Assembly: GCA_938017915.1 (NCBI GenBank)
Contig: CALIKW010000100.1
Location: 1-5,241 of the forward strand
DNA: 5,241 nt
Reading direction: 5' to 3'
Source of the DNA: an uncultured archaeon
GTDB taxonomy: Archaea; Aenigmatarchaeota; Aenigmatarchaeia; CG10238-14; SCSR01
The first letter of the stretch is position 1; every line of letters starts with the position of its first letter. The notes under the pieces are model-generated. The model searched no databases. It worked only from the letters and a program-made list of their open reading frames with translations, and had not been told where the DNA came from. Of this stretch, positions 1 through 3,929 are shown one piece after another. The position numbers and the translations under genes were made by a program.

Positions 1-480
1 AAAAAGGGTTTTTTTCAAATCTCTGTTAAAAAAATTTTAAAAAGCGCCATATTTTGATAATATACTGAGCTATTTACTAATTGTTTAGAAAAGAAGAAAA
101 ATTCTTTTTTTTATTTTGTGAAATAAAAAAATTTTTCAGAATTAATAAAGTATAAAGACAAAAAAATATCTTTTTTTAAAAAATTTGGTTCAATTTAACT
201 TTTTATTTTTGAAAAAAATGCACCAACAATTTAAAAAGGATTGAGCTCTTTTTTTTAAAGAAAAAAGTGAGAGTTGATTTATGGACTAAAAAATATTTTT
301 TAAAAACAATATTTAATGTTAAATTTAAAGTATTAAATATAATGTTTAATATGTTTTAAAAAATATGCAAAAAAAAGTATTTTTTGATCTGATCATTTCT
401 TTTTTTCCTTGGAAAAGTGAGATTTATTTAAATTTCTAACAAAGGTACGTTTAGCCTTTCAAAAAATTTTTTTCTAAAAA
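1..480. other. AT-rich non-coding region upstream of the coiled-coil gene
   Basis: No credible gene is visible on either strand over these 480 bases. Hand counting gives 87 G+C, about 18%, well below the coding regions. The stretch is full of A- and T-tracts. It contains three copies of a promoter-like AAAAGTGA module, a TGATC-T-GATCA dyad at 385-395, a TTTTCC-TT-GGAAAA dyad at 403-416, and an ATATTTAAT/ATTAAATAT inverted repeat at 309-317 and 332-340. The only reading frames starting with ATG that I noticed are a few codons long, for example eight codons from 218. It could be a long regulatory region, a replication or partition site, or the decayed remains of a gene; the sequence alone does not decide. 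Confidence 0.7.
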
Positions 481-486
481 GTGAAG
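263..486 (+). repeat. Three spaced copies of an AAAAGTGA promoter-like module
   Basis: AAAAGTGAGA occurs at 263-272 and again at 413-422, exactly 150 bp apart. A near copy, AAAAGTGAAG, lies at 477-486. Each is followed at once by a T/A-rich box: TTGATTTA, TTTATTTA and TTTATATAT respectively. A purine-rich element directly upstream of a TATA box matches the general layout of archaeal BRE/TATA core promoters. The other promoters in this window lack the AAAAGTGA element, so the module may be a regulator site particular to this locus. In sequence this AT-rich, some chance similarity is expected. Confidence 0.4.
385..395. promoter_or_regulatory. Small perfect dyad TGATC-T-GATCA, possible operator
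   Basis: Five-base arms TGATC and GATCA flank a single central T at 390. It stands out because it is one of the few G/C-containing stretches in this region. A second small dyad, TTTTCC-TT-GGAAAA, follows at 403-416, just upstream of the second AAAAGTGA module. Both could be operators for a winged-helix protein such as the one encoded downstream, but arms this short are weak evidence. Confidence 0.25.
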
Positions 487-1245
487 TTTATATATCCGAA
501 AATCATAATATTAATAGTGAGTTTATTAAAAAGAGTATTGCAATTTTTAAGGAAAAAGCGCAGTCCAGAAGCGCTTCAAAGCGCTTCAAGCGATTTAAAA
601 GCGCTTCAAAGCGATGCAACAGCGCTTCAACAGCGCTCGAAAGCGCTTGAATCGTCGATTCAAGCGCTCGAAAGCGCTCAGGCTTTACAAGAGCAACCTA
701 TCAAGGAAAAACCTTATGTTGAAGTAGAAAAGAATACAATAGAACTTCAAAAGGAATCTCTTCAATTAGGAGTAGCAGCTGGTTACGTTGGCAGAAGCTT
801 AAAGGAGATAGAAAACTCATTAATAAGAATAGAATCCCAAATGATTAGTAAAGATTGGTTCAATATAGAAATTAAAGAAAAATTAAATAAACTTCTTGAA
901 ATGGCTGAAAAACACGAAGAAGAGGAAGAAGAGCGCTTTGAAGCGCTTCAAAGCGCTCTTTCTCAACTTCGCTCCTTAGCAGGCTTAACTCCAGAGCCGA
1001 TAAAATCAGAAATTTTTAAGCAAATAGAAACAATAGAATCTAAACTTCCTCTAACCTCAAAAATGATAGAAGTTTTAGAGATATTGAAAGAAATTAAAGA
1101 AATTAGCTACAAAGATCTTTCCCAAAGATTAGGAATATCTGTTTCTTCACTCCGGGGTTTATTAACTAATATGGCAAGGAGATCCTCAGAAATAGAAAGG
1201 GTAATGAAGGATGGACAAGGATGGGTAAGGCTTAAATCTACTTAA
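481..1245 (+). CDS. Coiled-coil protein with hydrophobic N-terminus and C-terminal winged helix
   Basis: I do not recognise a named family. From GTG 481 the product has 254 residues. Residues 4-23 are hydrophobic and then basic (RKKR at 24-27), so a membrane-associated helix is possible. Residues 29-70 form a leucine heptad coiled coil (Leu at 32, 39, 42, 49, 56, 63, 69), rich in ALQS and ALES units. Residues 82-150 are helical and charged with an acidic run near 146-152, followed by a second ALQSAL at 155-160. Residues about 192-252 look like a winged helix-turn-helix, with GISVSSLRGLL as the recognition-helix region. A TAA at 475-477 limits the frame, so the start is GTG 481 or GTG 517; a TATA box at 487-495 favours 517, which would remove most of the hydrophobic segment. 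The DNA encoding the ALQS units is a phased palindromic array, richer in GC than its surroundings. A coiled-coil DNA-binding regulator or DNA-organising protein is my inference. Confidence 0.72.
   Translation: MKFIYPKIIILIVSLLKRVLQFLRKKRSPEALQSASSDLKALQSDATALQQRSKALESSIQALESAQALQEQPIKEKPYVEVEKNTIELQKESLQLGVAAGYVGRSLKEIENSLIRIESQMISKDWFNIEIKEKLNKLLEMAEKHEEEEEERFEALQSALSQLRSLAGLTPEPIKSEIFKQIETIESKLPLTSKMIEVLEILKEIKEISYKDLSQRLGISVSSLRGLLTNMARRSSEIERVMKDGQGWVRLKST
487..495 (+). promoter_or_regulatory. TATA box (TTTATATAT) for the coiled-coil gene
   Basis: TTTATATAT is a very good archaeal TATA box and is preceded by the purine-rich AAAAGTGAAG (477-486), which fits a BRE position. Its centre, 491, is 26 bp upstream of the in-frame GTG at 517. 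That spacing equals the one seen before the winged-helix gene at 1789. If this is the real promoter, the mRNA would be leaderless from GTG 517, and the GTG at 481 would lie in the promoter rather than in the message. Confidence 0.5.
570..679 (+). repeat. Phased array of AGCGCT palindromes inside the coding sequence
   Basis: Imperfect tandem units of 9-11 bp, best written AGCGCTTCAA, start at 570, 580, 589, 600, 610, 621, 632, 642, about 652 (degenerate), 663 and 673. The mean period is 10.3 bp. Eight carry an exact AGCGCT, and those at 589 and 610 carry AGCGAT. The hexamer is read as Ala-Leu (aGCG CTt), Ser-Ala (AGC GCT) or within Gln-Arg-Ser (cAG CGC Tcg), so it is kept in all three codon frames. 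Three further copies at 932, 942 and 952 form a separate palindrome. I saw no AGCGCT elsewhere in the window. Confidence 0.85.
642..668. repeat. 27-bp palindrome (13-bp arms, one central base)
   Basis: The left arm AGCGCTTGAATCG (642-654) is the exact reverse complement of the right arm CGATTCAAGCGCT (656-668), around a single T at 655. Pairing breaks at 641/669. It lies inside the AGCGCT array and encodes residues about 54-63 of the coiled coil. As DNA it could be a dimer binding site; as RNA it would form a strong hairpin within the message. Confidence 0.9.
929..960. repeat. Perfect 32-bp palindrome with no spacer, inside the coding sequence
   Basis: The half AAGAGCGCTTTGAAGC (929-944) is the exact reverse complement of 945-960. 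I checked all 16 base pairs; pairing fails at 928/961. It holds three AGCGCT hexamers at 932, 942 and 952, each in a different codon frame (Glu-Arg-Phe, Ala-Leu, Ser-Ala). The arrangement is symmetrical, with one hexamer at the centre and one 10 bp to each side. It encodes residues about 151-160 of the protein. Confidence 0.95.
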
Positions 1246-1257
1246 AGTCTTTGATAA

Positions 1258-1614
1258 TTAAGTTTCGCTCACAGTATTTTGCTTATTAGCTTTATTTTTG
1301 CCTATTTTCTCCATGATATGAAGGAATTTAAAAATACTATTAATCTCTGTTCCAGGTTTAAGCCTAACCATTAACACATTAAAAGGCTCAAATTTTTGAA
1401 AATCAACAAACATTTCCAAGTGCTGGCTTATAAGCCTGGACACAGTTTTATGATGCAAATTACACCTTCTTCCTATTTCCCTTATCCAAAGCCATCCACC
1501 TTCTGCTTGTTTCAAACACTTAGTAATCTTAATAATATTTCTTGCTGTATCTTTTCTCATTCTCTCAGCCAAATTGCGCCAGCCGGAGCCATAACCACAT
1601 AATATATTTACCAT
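1258..1614 (-). CDS. Small helix-turn-helix protein, family not named
   Basis: The 118-residue product is basic overall. Residues about 20-70 read as a winged or simple helix-turn-helix: a helix ARNIIKITKCLKQAEGG, then WLWIREIGRRCNLHHKTVSRLISQHL, whose KTVSRLI segment is typical of a recognition helix. The rest (FNVLMVRLKPG and onward) looks like a wing or strand followed by a helix and a polar tail. It is probably a DNA-binding protein; the target is unknown. The gene converges on the coiled-coil gene with a 12-bp gap. Upstream on its strand a TTTAAATA box (1643-1650) lies about 32 bp from the start, which would give a leader of only about six bases. An out-of-frame ATG at 1618-1616 just precedes the chosen ATG. 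The product falls in one clean frame with no sign of decay. Confidence 0.8.
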   Translation of the reverse strand: MVNILCGYGSGWRNLAERMRKDTARNIIKITKCLKQAEGGWLWIREIGRRCNLHHKTVSRLISQHLEMFVDFQKFEPFNVLMVRLKPGTEINSIFKFLHIMEKIGKNKANKQNTVSET

Positions 1615-1642
1615 TCATTTTATTTAACCTTTTTTATTTTTT

Positions 1643-1650
1643 TATTTAAA
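1643..1650 (-). promoter_or_regulatory. TATA-like box for the minus-strand helix-turn-helix gene
   Basis: Read on the minus strand this is TTTAAATA, centred near 1646.5. Transcription about 26 bp downstream would begin near 1620, leaving an almost leaderless message for the ATG at 1614. T/A runs are abundant here, so the assignment is tentative. Confidence 0.4.
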
Positions 1651-1758
1651 AAATGCCAAAAAAATTGTTGATTTTTTATTAATAACTGAAATAAGCCTTT
1701 TATTTTTAAAAAAACAATAAAATTTAGCCATTTAAGTTATTTCTTTCTTGTCGTATTC

Positions 1759-1767
1759 TTTATATTT
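1759..1767 (+). promoter_or_regulatory. TATA box (TTTATATTT) for the winged-helix gene at 1789
   Basis: TTTATATTT is centred at 1763, exactly 26 bp before the ATG at 1789. In archaea this spacing puts the transcription start on the first base of the start codon, giving a leaderless mRNA. There is no Shine-Dalgarno before the ATG (the bases are AATATTTT), which agrees. Confidence 0.6.
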
Positions 1768-1788
1768 TTGTAAAACAATAAATATTTT

Positions 1789-2031
1789 ATGAGTAGAGGA
1801 AGAAATATAAATTCTGATCTTGAGCCTTTAATTCTTGATGTTTTGAGCAAATCTTCAATTCCCCTAAAAATACTCTCAATAAATTTTATGATAAATGAAA
1901 AAGCAAAAAAAATAATTTCCTTAAACACGCTTAAAGCTCAAATAGAGGATCTTGTAAAACAGAAGAAAATTCTTAAGAAAGTAGATAAAGACAATAATGA
2001 GTACTATTGGATTAAGAAAAAGGCAAAATGA
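1789..2031 (+). CDS. Small winged-helix protein
   Basis: The 80-residue product has the layout of a single winged-helix domain. Helix 1 is LEPLILDVLSK (about 11-21), helix 2 is PLKILSINFMIN (about 25-36), the likely recognition helix is SLNTLKAQIEDLVKQK (about 44-59), and a two-stranded wing ILKKVDKDNNEYYWI follows, with a Lys-rich tail. Wing sequences ending in an aromatic-Ile/Leu strand are typical of archaeal winged-helix regulators. The ATG is chosen because a TATA box lies 26 bp upstream, and no longer in-frame alternative has a better signal. Its TGA stop overlaps the ATG of the next gene (ATGA), so the two are probably translated together. Target and role are unknown. A protein-protein winged helix cannot be excluded. 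Confidence 0.8.
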   Translation: MSRGRNINSDLEPLILDVLSKSSIPLKILSINFMINEKAKKIISLNTLKAQIEDLVKQKKILKKVDKDNNEYYWIKKKAK

Positions 2032-2195
2032 TGGCTATTTCTTCTATAAAATGTCATAAGTGTGGGAAGAGAATAACAAAAAAAATTTTAAAAATAACTC
2101 ATGGAAGATGTAATAATTGTGGTTTCTTGCTTGTTGAGTCTTTGGCCAAATTTACTTCAGTAAGGGAAAGAATTAAAAGCAAGTACAACAAATAA
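2028..2195 (+). CDS. 55-residue zinc-ribbon protein
   Basis: Translation from ATG 2028 gives 55 residues with two CxxC knuckles: C9-x2-C12 (KCHKCGK) and C28-x2-C31 (RCNNCGF), 15 residues apart. Four cysteines in this arrangement form a classical treble-clef or zinc-ribbon site. The tail is basic (SVRERIKSKYNK), which suits nucleic-acid or ribosome contact. A second ATG follows directly at 2031. The start overlaps the stop of the winged-helix gene by four bases, a strong sign of translational coupling. I do not recognise a named family. Possible roles are a transcription or translation accessory factor, or a partner of the upstream winged-helix protein. The gene ends exactly next to the end of the opposing gene, with no intergenic base. 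Confidence 0.82.
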   Translation: MMAISSIKCHKCGKRITKKILKITHGRCNNCGFLLVESLAKFTSVRERIKSKYNK

Positions 2196-2375
2196 CTATT
2201 TTTTTCTTATCATTGGAAGTCCTGTTCTTTCGTTTTCTATCACTTCAAAACCTTCTGGTAAATCTACAGAATTTTCTGGATTTTTACTAAAGAAGAATAA
2301 CTTAGCACCGCCTTTCCCTTCTCTTTCATGAAGCCAATAAGTTACTCCTTTTTTATTTGTGTACGAAAAAGCCAT
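2196..2375 (-). CDS. 59-residue conserved-type small protein of unknown function
   Basis: Reading the minus strand from ATG 2375 gives 59 residues and a TAG stop. The protein opens with MAFSYTNKKGVTYWLHE, has a central KLFFFSK segment and ends DLPEGFEVIENERTGLPM followed by IRKK. I know this general pattern, Y-T-x-K-G-x-x-Y-x-L-H, then an aromatic FFS-K strand, then LPEGxEVxENxRTGLPxL-K-K, from small uncharacterised proteins in archaea and bacteria; that is from memory, not a search. It looks like a small beta-rich basic protein. The gene lies 40 bp downstream of the methionine aminopeptidase gene on the same strand and is probably co-transcribed. A partial Shine-Dalgarno, GTGA, sits four bases before its ATG. 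Function unknown. Confidence 0.87.
   Translation of the reverse strand: MAFSYTNKKGVTYWLHEREGKGGAKLFFFSKNPENSVDLPEGFEVIENERTGLPMIRKK
2199..2205 (+). terminator. T7 tract, possible terminator for the plus-strand pair
   Basis: Archaeal RNA polymerase terminates intrinsically at runs of T in the non-template strand. Seven T's begin four bases after the TAA of the zinc-ribbon gene. Because the genes abut, this run is also the antisense of the Lys-Lys-stop end of the opposing 59-residue protein. No stem precedes it, and none is needed in archaea. Confidence 0.4.
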
Positions 2376-2415
2376 ATTCTCACTAAAAATATTAAAAGAT
2401 TATGCAAATAAAAAG

Positions 2416-3273
2416 CTATTCTACAATTAAAGTTTCTTCACTTTGGGCCACTTTTTTGCCAGAAATTTCTCTCAAAACAGGAAAATCTACTATGGAATCA
2501 ACTTCCAATAGCTGGCGGAGAGCCATATCAATTTTAAGTGGTGGAATACCTTTAATCCATCTTTTTGTAAAAGGTAAAAAGTCAAATTCACTTTTTGCCA
2601 TTTCTAGAATTTTTCTTGCTTCATACATCCTTACTGGTTTGTTCTGTTTAAACTTATATATAAGGGTTGGAGAAGATTCTTTTACATAACCTGAACCATC
2701 TGTAACAAAAACCTCTATTGCTATTACCTGATCTTTTATTTCAGCTTTTATTGTATTTTTTGAGTTTGGTATTGACGGAAAAGCATGCTGGTTAAATCTT
2801 TCTAATCCATGCCCACTTAAGTTTTTAATTGTATTAAAGCCAAGTGAAGTTACAGTATCTTCTATAATTTCTGAAATTTCAAATACTTTTATTCCTGGTT
2901 TTACGACTTTTATTGCCTCTTCTAAGGCTTTTTCTGATGCTTTAATTAATTGGTTTTCTTGTCCTATAGAAATACTAAAAGCTCTGTCCCAAATATATCC
3001 ATCAACTTGAACACCTATATCAACTTTAACTAAATCACCACTTTTAATCAAAGTTTGATCGTTTATGTCTGGAGTATAGTGTGCAGCAACTTCATTTATT
3101 GATATATTAATGGGAAATGCAGGCTTTGCTCCTAATTCTTTAATTTTATTTTCTATTCTTTCAGCAACCTCAAGGATGCTTGCCCCTTCTTTCACAAGAC
3201 TTTTTGCAAATGGTAAAATCTCATCAGACACTTTCCTTGCCTTTTCATATTTTTCCAGAACTTCCTTTTCCAT
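2416..3273 (-). CDS. map: Methionine aminopeptidase, type II
   Basis: This enzyme removes the initiator methionine from new proteins in the cytoplasm. The 285 residues cover the whole pita-bread domain of the archaeal/eukaryotic type II family, close in length to the Pyrococcus furiosus enzyme (295). The five metal ligands are D85 (VKVDIG), D96 (YIWDRA), H155 (LSGHGLE), E187 (VIAIEVF) and E279 (VAQSEETLIVE). The substrate histidines are H65 (AAHYTP) and H163 (NQHAF). The 92-residue gap between the fourth and fifth ligands contains the helical insert that defines type II. One oddity is Trp-Asp-Arg around D96, where relatives usually have Ala-Asp-Thr. ATG 3273 is chosen from the alignment and from a TATA-like box centred about 26 bp upstream. 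The gene is divergent from rhomboid and followed by the 59-residue protein. It appears intact. Confidence 0.97.
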   Translation of the reverse strand: MEKEVLEKYEKARKVSDEILPFAKSLVKEGASILEVAERIENKIKELGAKPAFPINISINEVAAHYTPDINDQTLIKSGDLVKVDIGVQVDGYIWDRAFSISIGQENQLIKASEKALEEAIKVVKPGIKVFEISEIIEDTVTSLGFNTIKNLSGHGLERFNQHAFPSIPNSKNTIKAEIKDQVIAIEVFVTDGSGYVKESSPTLIYKFKQNKPVRMYEARKILEMAKSEFDFLPFTKRWIKGIPPLKIDMALRQLLEVDSIVDFPVLREISGKKVAQSEETLIVE

Positions 3274-3294
3274 ATCCTTTTAATTATTTTTTTG

Positions 3295-3304
3295 ATTTAA
3301 ATTT
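3295..3304. promoter_or_regulatory. Palindromic TATA-like box shared by map and the rhomboid gene
   Basis: ATTTAAAT (3295-3302) is its own reverse complement and extends to ATTTAAATTT on the plus strand. Its centre at 3298.5 is 25.5 bp from the aminopeptidase ATG (3273) and 26.5 bp from the rhomboid ATG (3325). The whole spacer is only 51 bp, so one TATA-binding-protein site could direct leaderless transcription both ways. Neither gene has a well-placed Shine-Dalgarno; the AAGGAT before the aminopeptidase ATG is too close to work well. Confidence 0.5.
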
Positions 3305-3324
3305 CTTGAAATGAAAATAATTTT

Positions 3325-3888
3325 ATGTTTAAAAGTGTAACTTTGGTTTTAATTTTAATTTGTCTTATTTTCTTTTTCTTGGAATCTTTACCGTATTTCA
3401 TAGAAGCACTTTACTTTATTCCTAGCCAAGCTTTTGAAAGACCTTGGACATTCGTAACATCTATTTTTCTTCATGCAGATTTTACCCATCTTATTTTCAA
3501 CATGTTTGGTTTGTTTATGTTTGGGTTATATCTTGAAAGGAAAATAAGCAAAAAAGATTATATTATTATATTTTTACTCGCTGGAGTAGTGGGTAATTTT
3601 GGCTATATGATTACTACTTTAAATAAAAATATCCCAGCTGTAGGTGCTTCTGGCGCAATTTATGGAATAATGGGTTGCTTAGCTATTTTAGAACCTTATG
3701 CTACTGTCTATGTTGGTTATTTACCAATGCCCATGATAGTTGCTGCTTTTTTCTGGGCTTTTATGGAATTTATCGGAGTTTTTATTCCAAGCAACATAGC
3801 TCATGGAAGCCATTTGTTTGGCTTAATAGTAGGAATAGCTTTTGGTATTTACATGAGAAAAAACTTATATAGGAAGTTTAATATTTAA
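3325..3888 (+). CDS. Rhomboid-family intramembrane serine protease
   Basis: Rhomboids cut membrane proteins within or near their transmembrane helices. The 187-residue product has the compact six-helix core: hydrophobic segments near 4-20, 53-71, 79-96, 107-125, 135-155 and 160-176. The catalytic serine is S109 in GASGAIYG on helix 4. The catalytic histidine is H163 in GSHLFGLIVG on helix 6, whose GxxxG-like pattern packs against helix 4. Helix 2 carries the family signature HADFTHLIFNMFGLFMFG with H50, H55 and N59, the last being the oxyanion-hole Asn. There is no extra domain. The Ser-His dyad is intact, so it should be an active protease and not an iRhom-like pseudoenzyme. ATG 3325 lies about 26 bp from the shared TATA-like box. 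It is likely the first gene of a run with the downstream lipoprotein and radical SAM enzyme. Substrates are unknown; the neighbouring membrane-anchored lipoprotein is a possible but unsupported candidate. Confidence 0.95.
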   Translation: MFKSVTLVLILICLIFFFLESLPYFIEALYFIPSQAFERPWTFVTSIFLHADFTHLIFNMFGLFMFGLYLERKISKKDYIIIFLLAGVVGNFGYMITTLNKNIPAVGASGAIYGIMGCLAILEPYATVYVGYLPMPMIVAAFFWAFMEFIGVFIPSNIAHGSHLFGLIVGIAFGIYMRKNLYRKFNI

Positions 3889-3891
3889 TTT

Positions 3892-3896
3892 GGTGA
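3892..3896 (+). promoter_or_regulatory. Canonical Shine-Dalgarno GGTGA before a nine-codon reading frame
   Basis: GGTGA is complementary to the usual archaeal 16S rRNA 3' end and lies three bases before ATG 3900. It is the best ribosome binding site I see in the window. It points at the short frame at 3900, not at the lipoprotein ATG at 3930, which has no such site directly upstream. Confidence 0.6.
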
Positions 3897-3899
3897 AAA

Positions 3900-3929
3900 A
3901 TGGCAGGCAAATGTAAGAAGAAAAAGTAG
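3900..3929 (+). CDS. Possible 9-residue leader peptide (MAGKCKKKK)
   Basis: ATG 3900, nine codons and TAG 3927-3929 follow a textbook GGTGA site. The peptide is almost all lysine after a single Cys. The next base after the TAG begins the lipoprotein ATG at 3930, in the same frame. Three readings are possible: a small translated peptide that couples translation to the lipoprotein by re-initiation, a regulatory leader with a lysine run, or a chance frame whose GGTGA really serves ATG 3930 from a distance. The strong ribosome site supports translation. Other genes here end in TAG in the ordinary way, so read-through is not needed. Confidence 0.35.
   Translation: MAGKCKKKK

Larger units (their letters stand above)
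1615..1788. promoter_or_regulatory. Divergent promoter region between two winged-helix genes
   Basis: This 174-bp AT-rich spacer separates a minus-strand gene starting at 1614 from a plus-strand gene starting at 1789. A TATA-like box for each lies at its own edge: 1643-1650 (minus) and 1759-1767 (plus). The middle is mostly A- and T-tracts, and I see no convincing operator dyad or RNA structure in it. Confidence 0.55.

Noticed and set aside
94..106. AAGAA-AAA-TTCTT stem followed by T's, as a terminator for a gene left of the window
   Set aside because: The stem is five weak base pairs in A/T-tract DNA where such matches arise easily; no upstream gene is visible.
248..267. CTTTTTT/AAAAAAG hairpin with a six-base loop
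   Set aside because: It is built from homopolymer tracts and could occur by chance; no associated transcript end can be inferred.
309..340. ATATTTAAT/ATTAAATAT inverted repeat with a 14-bp gap
   Set aside because: The arms are pure A/T in a region of about 18% G+C, so a nine-base match is not persuasive alone.
570..679. CRISPR-like array
   Set aside because: Units are about 10 bp with no spacers of constant length, and they lie in a translated coiled coil.
1396..1602. Open frame on the plus strand opposite the helix-turn-helix gene
   Set aside because: It lies wholly antisense to a better gene, has no promoter or ribosome site, and its composition resembles no protein family.
1737..1928. 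Minus-strand open frame covering the promoter and start of the winged-helix gene
   Set aside because: It is antisense to a gene with a TATA box at the correct spacing; the product is just low-complexity Phe/Ile/Lys.
2402..2689. Plus-strand open frame opposite the aminopeptidase C-terminus
   Set aside because: It is a shadow of a gene with all catalytic residues intact.
3675..3872. Alternative frame inside the rhomboid gene
   Set aside because: It overlaps the catalytic helices of rhomboid in another frame and shows no family features.
3927..3929. TAG read as pyrrolysine, fusing MAGKCKKKK to the lipoprotein
   Set aside because: Two other genes in the window end normally at TAG, no insertion element is visible, and a longer basic extension is not needed for the signal peptide.
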